Shown here one piece after another: positions 52,767 to 61,187 of a DNA stretch of 64,000 nt; position 1 is the first letter of the stretch; each line of letters begins with the position of its first letter. Under the pieces are notes generated by a model, which did no database searches, was not told the DNA's origin, and saw only the letters and a list, made by a program, of their open reading frames with translations. The position numbers were made by a program, and so were the translations under genes. Origin of the DNA: Chitinophaga silvisoli (GTDB lineage Bacteria; Bacteroidota; Bacteroidia; Chitinophagales; Chitinophagaceae); contig NZ_QTJV01000010.1 in NCBI RefSeq assembly GCF_003412465.1, positions 372,001 to 436,000 of the forward strand, read 5' to 3'.

Positions 52767-53261
52767 TTAAATTTCAACTTCGGCAATCTCCAGTTGCGGT
52801 TTCCCTGTTTGTGTTGTATTCACTTCCAGGTACTCTTCAAAATCCAGACTATACGTCAGCACCCTTGCCCTGAATGCATCGGATCTCACCTCCGTATTTA
52901 CCTTAATTCTACTCAGCGGATTAATCCCATTACTACTCCAACCCTGCAATGCTTCATGCAATTTTCTTTCTGCTTCATAATATCCCATCACAGTATTTGT
53001 ATCTACAAAAGTAACCCCATCAGCAGCGAGTACATAATATACTAATCTCAATTGCAGCTCACCATTTGCCCGTTGTCCCTGGTTGAGTATTTCTGTAAAG
53101 TTCACATTGTTGAAATCGATAAATACACATGGCCATATAGCAGGTACGCTGCTGTAAATTTCTGTTTGTCCCATCTCCGGCAGAATTCCTTTTATCTCCG
53201 GAACTGTAGTGGCAATGTGCGTTTGCAGGGATGTGAAAAGTTGTGCAAATAGACTGTTCAT
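52767..53261 (-). CDS. phage tail terminator-like protein (Mu gp37-like), opposite strand
   Basis: The product is 164 residues. The opening 'SLFAQLFTSLQTHIATTVPE', then IWPCVFIDFNNVNFTEILNQ and 'ANGELQLRLVYYVLA', and the later 'YEAERKLHEALQGWSSNGIN' and 'RARVLTYSLDFEEYL' resemble the gpU/gp37-type tail terminator fold of phages. The match is by layout and not by a strict motif. It is the only tail-type gene on the minus strand in this cluster, and a terminator lies at its end. It might cap the tail distal to the baseplate, which a headless tail needs. Confidence 0.6.
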   Translation of the reverse strand: MNSLFAQLFTSLQTHIATTVPEIKGILPEMGQTEIYSSVPAIWPCVFIDFNNVNFTEILNQGQRANGELQLRLVYYVLAADGVTFVDTNTVMGYYEAERKLHEALQGWSSNGINPLSRIKVNTEVRSDAFRARVLTYSLDFEEYLEVNTTQTGKPQLEIAEVEI

Positions 53262-53493
53262 TTTTTTTTATTTTTTTTGAGTTAACAACAGTGTAAAGAT
53301 CGATCTATTCTGCGTCTTTAAAATTCACTTCATTAATGATTGTACAAACAGTGAAATCTAAATGCACAATAAAAGAATAAACATTATTTCACGATTTTTT
53401 CACCGTGTATAAAAGCTGTTTCTTTGTATTGTTATCGCTTGCAACATACATGAAAGAAGAAAGATCCTTTAAAACCTAAATTGTTAACCTCAG

Positions 53494-53736
53494 ATGTTAC
53501 TATTAAATGAAATTATTGATGTTAACCCCGGAAACGTACTCTTCCAGCGGCTTGGAGACCAGGCCTTCTCTGTAATCGTACTCATTGGCATCGCATGGAT
53601 TTTGTGGAAGCGCCAGATCAAACTGGAAGATCGCCTCGCACAATATCTTAATGATGACCGTGAAAAAATGCAGGGAGTGATAGAAAATAATACAAAGGTC
53701 ATGGAGCGCCTGGAAAGCGTACTGGAGAGACGTTAA
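53494..53736 (+). CDS. small membrane protein with coiled coil, holin-like
   Basis: The product is 80 residues: an N-terminal short part, one membrane helix (FSVIVLIGIAWILWKRQI) and a charged coiled-coil tail ('LEDRLAQYLNDDREKMQGVI'). The size and build resemble BhlA/holin-like phage proteins. No endolysin is found nearby within the window, so a lysis role is only suggested. Confidence 0.6.
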   Translation: MLLLNEIIDVNPGNVLFQRLGDQAFSVIVLIGIAWILWKRQIKLEDRLAQYLNDDREKMQGVIENNTKVMERLESVLERR

Positions 53737-53765
53737 ACGTTAGAATTGTCCCCTATTTAAAAACA

Positions 53766-53793
53766 AAAGCACCCTCTGTCAAGAGGGCGCTTT
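53766..53793 (+). terminator. terminator-like hairpin after the holin-like gene
   Basis: AAAGC-A-CCCTCT (53766-53777) pairs with AGAGGG-C-GCTTT (53782-53793) with one A-C mismatch and a four-base loop. The T-tract is short (TTTC). Confidence 0.5.
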
Positions 53794-53826
53794 CTGAAAG
53801 AGTTTACATTAAATAATATATACCCT

Positions 53827-54258
53827 ATGGCATTCTGTAAAAAAACAGGAACTAAAATCAAACACGCATTACAACAATTCGACGCTTTTATTGCAGCACA
53901 TGCTGAAGAAGCGCTGCGTGTCACCAGGATTATTAAATCTGCCCTGGAAAGCCCTGTGGTGGATCTCCTGGAAGCTATCATCCCCGGTGATGCAGATACT
54001 ATCCTGAAAAATAAAGTATTGGCAGCACTCGAAACAGGTATCGATACCCTTAGCATTGTCGTAACCTGCAAAGATGAAACTTCACTGGAAGGAAAGGTAG
54101 CTTGTTTTGTCCGTGCATTAGCAACAGTATCTCCCGATCTGCAGGATGCTGTGTTACAAAAATTGCAGAGCATCATTTTGCGTGAGCTGGATGGCAATAC
54201 TAAAAAGCAGAACATTTATGATCTGTTTAGCCAGGCAAGCTACAGCAACAGTAAATAA
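53827..54258 (+). CDS. hypothetical helical protein upstream of the tail sheath
   Basis: This 143-residue protein is helical ('FDAFIAAHAEEALRVTRIIK', 'VVDLLEAIIPGDADTILK', 'VSPDLQDAVLQKLQSIILRE') with no signal peptide. I recognise no family. It is placed between the holin-like gene and the sheath gene and reads in the same direction, 38 nt before the sheath. It may be a tail-associated protein or a remnant of the region where head genes normally sit. Confidence 0.6.
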   Translation: MAFCKKTGTKIKHALQQFDAFIAAHAEEALRVTRIIKSALESPVVDLLEAIIPGDADTILKNKVLAALETGIDTLSIVVTCKDETSLEGKVACFVRALATVSPDLQDAVLQKLQSIILRELDGNTKKQNIYDLFSQASYSNSK

Positions 54259-54296
54259 TTTTTTTTCACAATTTAAATAGACCTAAAAATTAGAAA

Positions 54297-55466
54297 ATGG
54301 GATTACCAAAAGTAGCAATTACATTAGGCAACGGCAATCTTGGCAGAACCGTTGTAACTGATGATGGGGTTGCTGGTCTGGTACTGACAGGTGTAGCCAC
54401 GAATCAACTTTCGCTGGCTGTACCTACAGTACTCTTCAGCCTGAGTGATGCAGAAGCAATCGGGATCACCGATGGTGGCACCAACACTTATGCCTACCGC
54501 CACATCAAGGAGTTTTATGACATTGCAGGTGAAGGCGCAGAGCTGTACATCATGCTCGTTGAAAACACAGTAACAATGCCACAGATAGTGGATGTTACTA
54601 ACGCAAACGGTGCTGTGAAATTGCTGGATGCTGCAAAGGGACGTGTCAGACTGCTGGGTATTACTTTTACCCCTGCTGATCTGTATGTAGCACCGCAGGG
54701 CGAAGGCATGGACGGCAATGTACTCGATGCTGTACCGAAAGCACAGCAGCTGGCACAGGCCTATGCTGATCAGTTCAAACCAGTACGTATTTTGCTGGAA
54801 GCAAATGCCATCGACATCGATCATCCTGAAAAGCTGAAAGACCTGCGCACCTTCTCCGCAAATCGCGTAGGAATTGTTTTAGCCGGCACTTACTATGATA
54901 GCCCTTCTATCGGTCTCGTAATCGGTCGTGCCGCAGCTATTCCTGTACAGCGTAACCTGGGTCGCGTAAAAGATGGTGCATTGCCAATTACAAATGCATA
55001 CATCGGTACCAAAAAAGTTGAAGACCTCACATCTCTCGAACTCTTGCACACTAAAGGCTACATCTTCTTCCGTACCTTCGTTGGCCGCTCCGGTTATTAC
55101 CTGAATGACGATCCAATGTGTGCTCCTGCTTCAGACGATTACAGTCAGCTGGCAGCAGGCCGCGTGATTGACAAGGCTATCACACTCTGTTATCAAACCT
55201 ATGTCGAAGAACTGAATGATGAAGTAGCTATCGATGCAGATGGTAAACTCAGTGTGCCTGTTATCAAGTACCTGCAAAGCAGGATTGAAACCGCTGTCAA
55301 CACAGCGATGGCTGACGAAATCAGTTCATTCAGCGCATATGTTGATGCAAACCAGAATGTACTGAGCACCGGTAAGATTACGGTAAAAGCAACAATTGTA
55401 CCTGTAGGTTATACCAAAACCATCGAAGTATTACTGGGCTTCACCAATCCCGCTCTGAACCAGTAA
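54297..55466 (+). CDS. DUF2586-like contractile tail sheath protein
   Basis: The product is 389 residues. It starts MGLPKVAITLGNGNLGRTVV, then 'DDGVAGLVLTGVATNQLSLA', 'THAYRHIKEF'-type helices and 'VGIVLAGTYYDSPSIGLVIG' with RAAAIPVQRNLGRVKDGALP, which fits the DUF2586 sheath family. The C-terminal 'GKITVKATIVPVGYTKTIEV' is the closing beta part that links neighbouring subunits. It is unrelated in sequence to the eCIS sheath at 21636. It is the first of the contractile tail core genes in this cluster. Confidence 0.86.
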   Translation: MGLPKVAITLGNGNLGRTVVTDDGVAGLVLTGVATNQLSLAVPTVLFSLSDAEAIGITDGGTNTYAYRHIKEFYDIAGEGAELYIMLVENTVTMPQIVDVTNANGAVKLLDAAKGRVRLLGITFTPADLYVAPQGEGMDGNVLDAVPKAQQLAQAYADQFKPVRILLEANAIDIDHPEKLKDLRTFSANRVGIVLAGTYYDSPSIGLVIGRAAAIPVQRNLGRVKDGALPITNAYIGTKKVEDLTSLELLHTKGYIFFRTFVGRSGYYLNDDPMCAPASDDYSQLAAGRVIDKAITLCYQTYVEELNDEVAIDADGKLSVPVIKYLQSRIETAVNTAMADEISSFSAYVDANQNVLSTGKITVKATIVPVGYTKTIEVLLGFTNPALNQ

Positions 55467-55500
55467 TGGCCGTTAACCCCAACATTTAAAAGACATCAAT

Positions 55501-55923
55501 ATGATTTTTGACACCAAAGAAGTGACCTGGGCAAATATGAAAGTAGTATTGCTCGGTAAAGAACTGACCGGTATCCGGGGCATTAAATACAAACTGACCC
55601 AGGAAAAAGAACACCTGCATGGTGCCGGCGATGAGCCTATCGGCATCCAGCGTGGTAAACGTATCTATGAAGGTGAAATCAAACTGCTGAAATTTGAATA
55701 TGATATTCTCGCCGATGCTGTGAAGAACGCAGGCGGCAGAGACATCCTCGACCTCAGCGCTGAGATCGTAGTTACCTATGTTAAAGATGCTACCTCCACA
55801 CCCCGCACTGATATCATTCAGGGCTTCCAGTTCAAGGAGTTTGAAAAAGGCTGGGAGCAGGGCGCCAAATTCATGGAGCTCACACTGCCCATCATCTTCA
55901 TGGGCCTGAAACAAAACGCTTAA
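55501..55923 (+). CDS. tail tube protein
   Basis: The product is 140 residues. The pattern MIFDTKEVTWANMKVVLLGK, 'ELTGIRGIKYKLTQEKEHLH', 'GDEPIGIQRGKRIYEGEIKL' and 'TDIIQGFQFKEFEKGWEQGA' is typical of Bacteroidota phage tail tubes. It lies directly after the sheath gene as in Mu/P2-type tails. It has no visible similarity to the gp19-like eCIS tubes beyond the fold expected. Confidence 0.85.
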   Translation: MIFDTKEVTWANMKVVLLGKELTGIRGIKYKLTQEKEHLHGAGDEPIGIQRGKRIYEGEIKLLKFEYDILADAVKNAGGRDILDLSAEIVVTYVKDATSTPRTDIIQGFQFKEFEKGWEQGAKFMELTLPIIFMGLKQNA

Positions 55924-55958
55924 TTTTTAAACTCACCACAATTATTTAAACCTATATC

Positions 55959-56270
55959 ATGACAGTAGAAAAATCGCTTGCCGTTAGCCAGGAGCACATT
56001 GATGCATGGAAAAAGAAATATAAAGATATATTCAGGCTCACGGCTGCCGACGGTAAAGTTGGCTATTGCAGAAAACCCAACAGGGACGAAGTAAGCTATG
56101 CCATGACACTGATCTCCGGCGATCCACTGGCTTATCACGAAACCATCCTCAGGGCTACCTGGTTAGGTGGTGACGAAGAAATCGTAGAAGATAAATCCTA
56201 TCTCTACGGTCTGGGCGGACAGCTGGATAAACTGCTGGAAGCGAAAAAAGTAGAAGTGGAAAAGCTCTAA
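55959..56270 (+). CDS. tail assembly chaperone (gpG-like), zero-frame product
   Basis: The product is 103 residues. 'HIDAWKKKYKDIFRLTAADG' and 'KVGYCRKPNRDEVSYAMTLI' are followed by 'AYHETILRATWLGGDEEIVE', as in small tail chaperones between tube and tape measure. The end 'LEAKKVEVEKL' contains an A6G run at 56244-56250. Next to it the -1 frame stays open for another 66 codons, which points to a programmed frameshift (see the next feature). Such chaperones coat the tape measure during tail assembly. Confidence 0.82.
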   Translation: MTVEKSLAVSQEHIDAWKKKYKDIFRLTAADGKVGYCRKPNRDEVSYAMTLISGDPLAYHETILRATWLGGDEEIVEDKSYLYGLGGQLDKLLEAKKVEVEKL

Positions 56271-56449
56271 GCGAGGCGTCCGGCGATTTTGATAGCAACC
56301 CTTTCGGTTATATTCAAACGCTGTTCGAATATTATCTGCCCCAGGTTGACACCTCGCAATTATCCGACTCACAATGGGCCGAGAAGTTTGCACAACTGCA
56401 TGATATCCGGCAACGGGAACTGAAAGGATTGCCGTTGCTGTCAAGATAG
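56231..56449 (+). CDS. probable -1 frameshift extension of the tail assembly chaperone (gpGT-like)
   Basis: The -1 frame is open from 56231 (after a TAA at 56228-56230) to a TAG at 56447-56449 and has no usable ATG. Its residues (ALSEASGDFDSNPFGYIQTL, then FEYYLPQVDTSQLSDSQ, then WAEKFAQLHDIRQRELKGL) read like real protein. Slippage at GCGAAAAAAG (56241-56250) would fuse it to the chaperone to give about 163 residues. The heptamer is G-AAA-AAA, which is not a perfect X-XXY-YYZ. In many tailed phages the chaperone and its frameshifted form are both made before the tape measure gene, as here. Confidence 0.75.
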   Translation, partial: TAGSEKSRSGKALSEASGDFDSNPFGYIQTLFEYYLPQVDTSQLSDSQWAEKFAQLHDIRQRELKGLPLLSR

Positions 56450-56470
56450 CATGGTGTAAAATAATAAACA

Positions 56471-58327
56471 ATGGCAGACCTGACTATTACAACCGATACC
56501 TATAAAGACTTACTGAAAGCAGCTGATGCTGCTTTCGGTAAGATCGGTAACTGGATGAAAAGTACAATCAATGACAACAATATATTTGTAGCATCCAACC
56601 GAAAACTAACAGCATCCCTCGATGAAATAGAAGACAGACTTAAGCGCGTAGAAGCCCTGAGAAATAAAACCAAAAGTATCCAGACGATCACCAGACTTGA
56701 TAATATCAAAATCAGGTATGAAGAACGGAAGAAGGATATCCAGGATCAAAGTGATACCGCAAACCGTAAAGGCTGGGGGGAAGCAGGCAAAAAAGTCCTG
56801 GATAAAGGTGTGGATAAAATGCTGGAAGGTGCACCGGCATTGCTTCAGATGGGTATGGCGGCACAAACCGCACAAGTGAGCTTCCAACGCCTCACCGGCT
56901 CCTCGACAGCAGCTGCTGCTATCATCAAAGATCTGCACCAGATGGCCGCTACTTCTCTCTTTGACAATGATAAGTTGCAGGAAAACGCCACATCCCTGCT
57001 GGAAAGCGGAGTAGCCGCAGAAAAGCTCATGCCTGTGCTCAGTATGCTCGGCGATGCCAGTGGCGGTAATCAAACCAAAATGGATTCCCTCACCAAAGCC
57101 TTCGGTGATCTGCAACAGGAAGGACATTTGACCTCTGAATCACTGAAAGCTATGAATGATGCCGGCTTCAAGCCGCTTGAAATCATGGCAGCCAATAGTG
57201 GCCAAACCATGGAACAGCTGCAGGCGAGTATGGCAGCAGGAGGCATCTCGACCGAAAGCGTAGTAGCCGCCTTGCAGGCTGCCACTTCCAGGGGAGGGGA
57301 ATTCTTTGGTGTGATGAGAGAACAAAGTGAAACAGCCGCCGGTCAATGGCATGGTCTCAAAGAAAAGATGAGTGAAGCCGGTGCCACGATAGGCAATGCA
57401 CTCATGCCCACTGTGAGCAACTTCCTGGAAAATACACTCAAACCCCTGGTTGGCTGGCTCAGTGCTGCAGCAGAATGGATTTCCAGAAATGCAGAAACCG
57501 TAGGGTTCCTCACCACCGTGGTAGGCGCTGCAATACTGGGATACAAAGCATGGACCATTGCCGCAGAATTATTGGGTGGCGCTGTCGCCGGCAGTGGAGT
57601 AGGACTGGCTGTGACGATTATTGCTGCACTGATTGGCGTAGTCATTTATGCATGGAATACATTTGGCTGGTTCAGAGGGGCCATTCTGGGTGCCTGGGAA
57701 ATCCTCAAAGGCTTCGCCGGTATGATCTGGGATATCGCTATCGCACCCATTAAATCGCTGATCTCTGGTATCGGCAACCTGGGCCAGGCTGTGATGTACC
57801 TCTTCAAAGGTGACTGGAGCAAAGCCTGGGAATCCGGAAAAGAAGCAATCAAAGATCTGTCTGGCTACAATACTGCAAAGACACTGATCGGTGATATGAA
57901 AGAGATGGGTGGCAAAGCCGCCGATGCCTTTCATGCAGAAGTGAATAAAAAGCAGACGGAATCAAAAGGCCCGGCCATGACCACACCACCTGTTCCCGGT
58001 GGGGCTTCCGGTTCATGGAGCATAAGACCCGGTGCTGGTAAGTTCGCTGGTGGCGGCGCTTCGGGTTCATGGAATCCTAATCCCGTTTTTACCGGTTCAG
58101 GTGCTTCCGGTTCCTGGACACCGGATGCTACCCGCAGAAAAATGTCAATGGACAACGCCAAAGATACTGCAACCGGCATCACTAACGGCGGTGCACGTAC
58201 GGTAAATATTACCATGCAGAAGCTTTTTGATACCATAAACATCACAACCAATACCGTTTCCGAAGGTATCTCCAACATGGAGCAGCAAGTGACAGATGCC
58301 TTACTCCACATTCTTAAAACAGCATAA
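56471..58327 (+). CDS. tail tape measure protein
   Basis: The product is 618 residues. A coiled N-terminus ('LTASLDEIEDRLKRVEALR', 'EERKKDIQDQSD') precedes the tape-measure core 'VSFQRLTGSSTAAAAIIKDL', 'MAATSLFDNDKLQENATSLL' and 'EGHLTSESLKAMNDAGFKPL'. Hydrophobic helices follow at about 345-410 ('LTTVVGAAILGYKAWTIAAE', 'GVGLAVTIIAALIGVVIYAW'), which may insert into the target membrane. The C-terminal part has three GASGSW motifs in a Gly/Pro-rich stretch. Its length implies a rather short tail if the usual 1.5 angstrom per residue rule holds. Confidence 0.92.
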   Translation: MADLTITTDTYKDLLKAADAAFGKIGNWMKSTINDNNIFVASNRKLTASLDEIEDRLKRVEALRNKTKSIQTITRLDNIKIRYEERKKDIQDQSDTANRKGWGEAGKKVLDKGVDKMLEGAPALLQMGMAAQTAQVSFQRLTGSSTAAAAIIKDLHQMAATSLFDNDKLQENATSLLESGVAAEKLMPVLSMLGDASGGNQTKMDSLTKAFGDLQQEGHLTSESLKAMNDAGFKPLEIMAANSGQTMEQLQASMAAGGISTESVVAALQAATSRGGEFFGVMREQSETAAGQWHGLKEKMSEAGATIGNALMPTVSNFLENTLKPLVGWLSAAAEWISRNAETVGFLTTVVGAAILGYKAWTIAAELLGGAVAGSGVGLAVTIIAALIGVVIYAWNTFGWFRGAILGAWEILKGFAGMIWDIAIAPIKSLISGIGNLGQAVMYLFKGDWSKAWESGKEAIKDLSGYNTAKTLIGDMKEMGGKAADAFHAEVNKKQTESKGPAMTTPPVPGGASGSWSIRPGAGKFAGGGASGSWNPNPVFTGSGASGSWTPDATRRKMSMDNAKDTATGITNGGARTVNITMQKLFDTINITTNTVSEGISNMEQQVTDALLHILKTA

Positions 58328-58330
58328 CCT

Positions 58331-58861
58331 ATGGCACTCAACATCGATATCGCCAGCACCTTCGCCGGTACCTTTGGCTATACTCCGGAAACCCTTACCA
58401 TCCTGAAGCAACCCGATGTAAACAGCCGGGGCACCAGTTACTATGGCAACGAAGCGTATAGCAAGTCCTATTTCATGTCAGTAACCCTTGGCGGCTTAGA
58501 CCTCTATAACCCCGTCATCAGCATCAGCAACAAGAAGACCATTGTACAAACCACGCTGGTCAACCGCTCCGGTACGGTGAAAGAAATGATCAGCAAAGAG
58601 GATTACAAAATAAATATCAAAGGCATCATCGTCCGCCAGGACAACGCTTATCCCGATGAAGAGATCAGCGACCTGATGGAACTGTACAACAGGAATGAAG
58701 CATTGACTATTAATTGTGCCCTCACCTCCTTGCTCTTTGACGAAGGTGAAAAAGTAATCATCACCGATCTCTCTTTTCCTCCATCACCAGGTACACAGAA
58801 TATACAGGCTTATGACATGAACCTCATCAGCGATTTGAAATTTATCTTAAACAAAGCATAA
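58331..58861 (+). CDS. DUF6046 phage tail protein
   Basis: The product is 176 residues. 'KSYFMSVTLGGLDLYNPVIS' with 'KKTIVQTTLVNRSGTVKEMI', 'DYKINIKGIIVRQDNAYPDE' and 'EISDLMELYNRNEALTINC' fits DUF6046, found after tape measure genes in Bacteroidota phages. The pattern also recalls baseplate hub adaptors such as Mu gp43/gpN. It lies 3 nt after the tape measure and directly touches the next gene. Confidence 0.78.
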   Translation: MALNIDIASTFAGTFGYTPETLTILKQPDVNSRGTSYYGNEAYSKSYFMSVTLGGLDLYNPVISISNKKTIVQTTLVNRSGTVKEMISKEDYKINIKGIIVRQDNAYPDEEISDLMELYNRNEALTINCALTSLLFDEGEKVIITDLSFPPSPGTQNIQAYDMNLISDLKFILNKA

Positions 58862-59899
58862 ATGTTTACCCTGAAATGTGAAATTAAGATCGGCAGCTAT
58901 ACATTCTATTCAGTCCAGGAAGTGAAAATCAAACGAAGCCTGCATTCTTTTGTTGATACCGCCTTCATTACCATTCCGGCTTCAGCAGCAATACGCTACA
59001 CTGGCAAGCTGCCTACAAAATCAGTTTTCAGTTCGGCCGATCAGTTTGCAGAAGGCAATAAGGTGGAAATCTGGCTGGGCTACGATGACGACAGGCAACT
59101 GGAATTCGAAGGCTTTGTAAAAAGAATCAATGCAGCCTCTCCCTGTGTGATAGAATGCGAGGGCTATAGCTGGCAACTACAGCAGAAAGGTGTGCTGGAT
59201 AGTAACAAGACCATCGAGCTGAAAAAGCTGCTCACAAAGATCACGGAAGGCACCGATATTATACTGAGTGATGAAATCCCTGACCTCAACCTGAACCAGG
59301 CCTACTTCACCGGTAAAACCGGCACAGATATTCTCGACTGGTTAAAAAAGGACCTCTATATGAATGTCTATTTCGAAGGGAAGCTCCTGTATGCAGGTTT
59401 TGATCATATGCAAAGTCCTAAGGCAGGCGTGTATGCCCGTGGCCGCAAAGCCACTGATCCGCTCAGTTACAGGACAATTGAAAACAATGCCAGCTACAAG
59501 ATCGGTGATACCGTGATCAAAGATGATGAACTCAAATTCAGGAAAGCCAGTGATGCACAGGTGTTGGTCAAAGCTATCTATATAGATAAAAAGAATCAGC
59601 CACATACAGCAGAAGCAGGAGATGCAAATGGCGCTGAAACTACGCTTCATATCTCTCACTTTGAAGATCGGAAGGCCTTGCAAAAAGCTGCGGAAAATAA
59701 GCTGTCAACACTGAAATACGATGGCTACGAAGGCAAATTGATTGCTTTTCTGCAACCCTTTGCGTTTCCTGGTTGTAAGGCGAAGATATCCGATGACAAG
59801 TTCACTGCCCGTAATGGCACCTATCGCATCGAAAGTACAGAAGTTACTTTCGGTGCGTCGGGTGGCCGGCGGATTGCTGAAATAGGCATAAAAATTTAA
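58862..59899 (+). CDS. baseplate hub protein (gpD/gp27-like)
   Basis: The product is 345 residues. 'FTLKCEIKIGSYTFYSVQEV' and 'VEIWLGYDDDRQLEFEGFVK' match the late control D/gp27 hub opening, with 'DILDWLKKDLYMNVYFEGK' and 'SYKIGDTVIKDDELKF' in the middle and a C-terminal 'FPGCKAKISDDKFTARNGTY'. The stop of DUF6046 is immediately followed by this ATG. It forms the trimeric hub that takes the gpV-like spike encoded next. Confidence 0.85.
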   Translation: MFTLKCEIKIGSYTFYSVQEVKIKRSLHSFVDTAFITIPASAAIRYTGKLPTKSVFSSADQFAEGNKVEIWLGYDDDRQLEFEGFVKRINAASPCVIECEGYSWQLQQKGVLDSNKTIELKKLLTKITEGTDIILSDEIPDLNLNQAYFTGKTGTDILDWLKKDLYMNVYFEGKLLYAGFDHMQSPKAGVYARGRKATDPLSYRTIENNASYKIGDTVIKDDELKFRKASDAQVLVKAIYIDKKNQPHTAEAGDANGAETTLHISHFEDRKALQKAAENKLSTLKYDGYEGKLIAFLQPFAFPGCKAKISDDKFTARNGTYRIESTEVTFGASGGRRIAEIGIKI

Positions 59900-59904
59900 T
59901 CATC

Positions 59905-60369
59905 ATGAGCAATAAACAACGTGAACTGGTAGACACACTGCGGAAGCTGGTGCACACCGATACCATTATCATTCCGGCAATTGTAAAAGACATTGATGAG
60001 GCAGAAGGTACCATCCTGGCTACAACTGCTACCGGCCTGGAAATCGCAGATGTAAGACTGCGTTCCGTGATAGGAGATAATGATGGCGTACTGATCTTTC
60101 CTCAAAAAGGGAGTAGTGTGCTCATGGCGAGGATCCAGGAGAGCAGCAATTTCGTGGTCATCAGTATGGAAAAGGTGGATAAGATCCAATACTTCGTGGA
60201 AGATAAATTCTTTGAGTTGGATAAGGATGGCCTGGAGATCAGTGCAGGTGATGAATCCCTGAAAAAATGCCTGGACGACCTGCTGGATGAAATAATCACG
60301 ATCTATGCGCCGATGAATAAATCTGCTTTCATGGATATTAAACAACGATTGGCAACTCTTTTAAAATAA
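59905..60369 (+). CDS. baseplate spike protein (gpV-like, OB-fold)
   Basis: The product is 154 residues. 'IIIPAIVKDIDEAEGTILAT' and 'RLRSVIGDNDGVLIFPQKGS' followed by SVLMARIQESSNFVVIS form an OB-fold typical of gpV/gp5 N-terminal domains. The short C-terminal 'FFELDKDGLEISAGDESLKK' replaces the long beta-helix seen in the eCIS spike. It lies 5 nt after the hub gene. Confidence 0.8.
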   Translation: MSNKQRELVDTLRKLVHTDTIIIPAIVKDIDEAEGTILATTATGLEIADVRLRSVIGDNDGVLIFPQKGSSVLMARIQESSNFVVISMEKVDKIQYFVEDKFFELDKDGLEISAGDESLKKCLDDLLDEIITIYAPMNKSAFMDIKQRLATLLK

Positions 60370-60374
60370 CCCTT

Positions 60375-60599
60375 ATGTCACTTAATAAAAGTACACTGCA
60401 ATCGGCTATTAAAAGTGCTTTCAAAAATATGAAAGATACGGATGGCGATGAAGAACAGACCCTGGATGCATTAGCCGGCAAACTGGCCGAAGCGGTAGAT
60501 ACTTATGTTAAATCAGCTACCATCATGTATACCGGTGGACTCGCTACCGCTACAGGTGGCGGGCCTGTATCCGGAACATTTCAAGGCTCCTTACAATGA
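60375..60599 (+). CDS. small tail-cluster protein, hypothetical
   Basis: The product is 74 residues: a helical first part ('STLQSAIKSAFKNMKDTDGD', 'LAGKLAEAVDTYVKSATI') and a Gly/Thr-rich end (TATGGGPVSGTFQGSLQ). No family is recognised by name, but small proteins of this type recur before the gpW-like gene in Bacteroidota contractile phages. Its stop overlaps the next ATG (ATGA). Confidence 0.65.
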   Translation: MSLNKSTLQSAIKSAFKNMKDTDGDEEQTLDALAGKLAEAVDTYVKSATIMYTGGLATATGGGPVSGTFQGSLQ

Positions 60600-60889
60600 A
60601 AGATATCTTATTCAATACAGACCTGGATCTCGACATCCGGAACAACGATTTCGTTATTGGCTTCAGTGATCTGCAACACCAGCAGGTACTGCTCATGAAC
60701 AACCGGGCCACTTTCAAGGAATCACCTGGTGTCGGCGTAGATGCATTCGGATTCTTACAGGACAATGACTATCATTCCCTGCTCGCTGAGATCCGTGCAC
60801 AGTTCATCGCTGATGGTATGTCTGTTAAAAAAATTACCCTCACTGACTCCGGTCAGCTAAACATTGATGCGACCTATGAAGACAGTTAA
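60596..60889 (+). CDS. baseplate wedge protein (gpW/gp25-like)
   Basis: The product is 97 residues. 'TDLDLDIRNNDFVIGFSDLQ' then HQQVLLMNNRATFKESPGVG and 'LLAEIRAQFIADGMSVKKIT' give the compact gp25/DUF2634-like layout. It lies before the gpJ-like gene as in P2. It is shorter and more divergent than the eCIS gp25 at 15192. Confidence 0.75.
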   Translation: MKDILFNTDLDLDIRNNDFVIGFSDLQHQQVLLMNNRATFKESPGVGVDAFGFLQDNDYHSLLAEIRAQFIADGMSVKKITLTDSGQLNIDATYEDS

Positions 60890-61172
60890 TGTAAAACCCC
60901 ATCAATGCCTGCTGGACATTTCCATGCAGGAGAAAGGAAGTATCGCTGCCCTCTTCGACTTTGCTGTCGCCAACGGACGCAGCATTACAGATGAATTCAT
61001 AGCAGGAGAAAGTTTGTTGATCCCCGATACCGAAATCATTGATATGCGCACCTGGCAGGAATTACAGGAAGACGGTATCATACCCGCCAATGGCTACACC
61101 GCAGATGATGCTGCATATGTAATGGGAGGTATCGGTTACATGGGCATACAGCTGGACTTCCGCATCAGTTAA
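60876..61172 (+). CDS. LysM-like small tail protein (gpX-like)
   Basis: The product is 98 residues from the ATG at 60876, which overlaps the previous gene by 14 nt; an upstream TTG/ATG is also in frame. 'QCLLDISMQEKGSIAALFDF' and 'AVANGRSITDEFIAGESLL' with IPDTE form a LysM-like module, as in gpX of P2-type tails. It ends with 'YVMGGIGYMGIQLDFRIS'. gpX-type proteins help to hold the hub or tube at the baseplate. Confidence 0.7.
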   Translation: MKTVNVKPHQCLLDISMQEKGSIAALFDFAVANGRSITDEFIAGESLLIPDTEIIDMRTWQELQEDGIIPANGYTADDAAYVMGGIGYMGIQLDFRIS

Positions 61173-61187
61173 AAAATTAAAACTATT

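Noticed and set aside
52198-53493. prophage attachment site or integrase near the tail cluster edge
   Set aside because: No integrase gene, tRNA gene or direct repeat was seen on this side.
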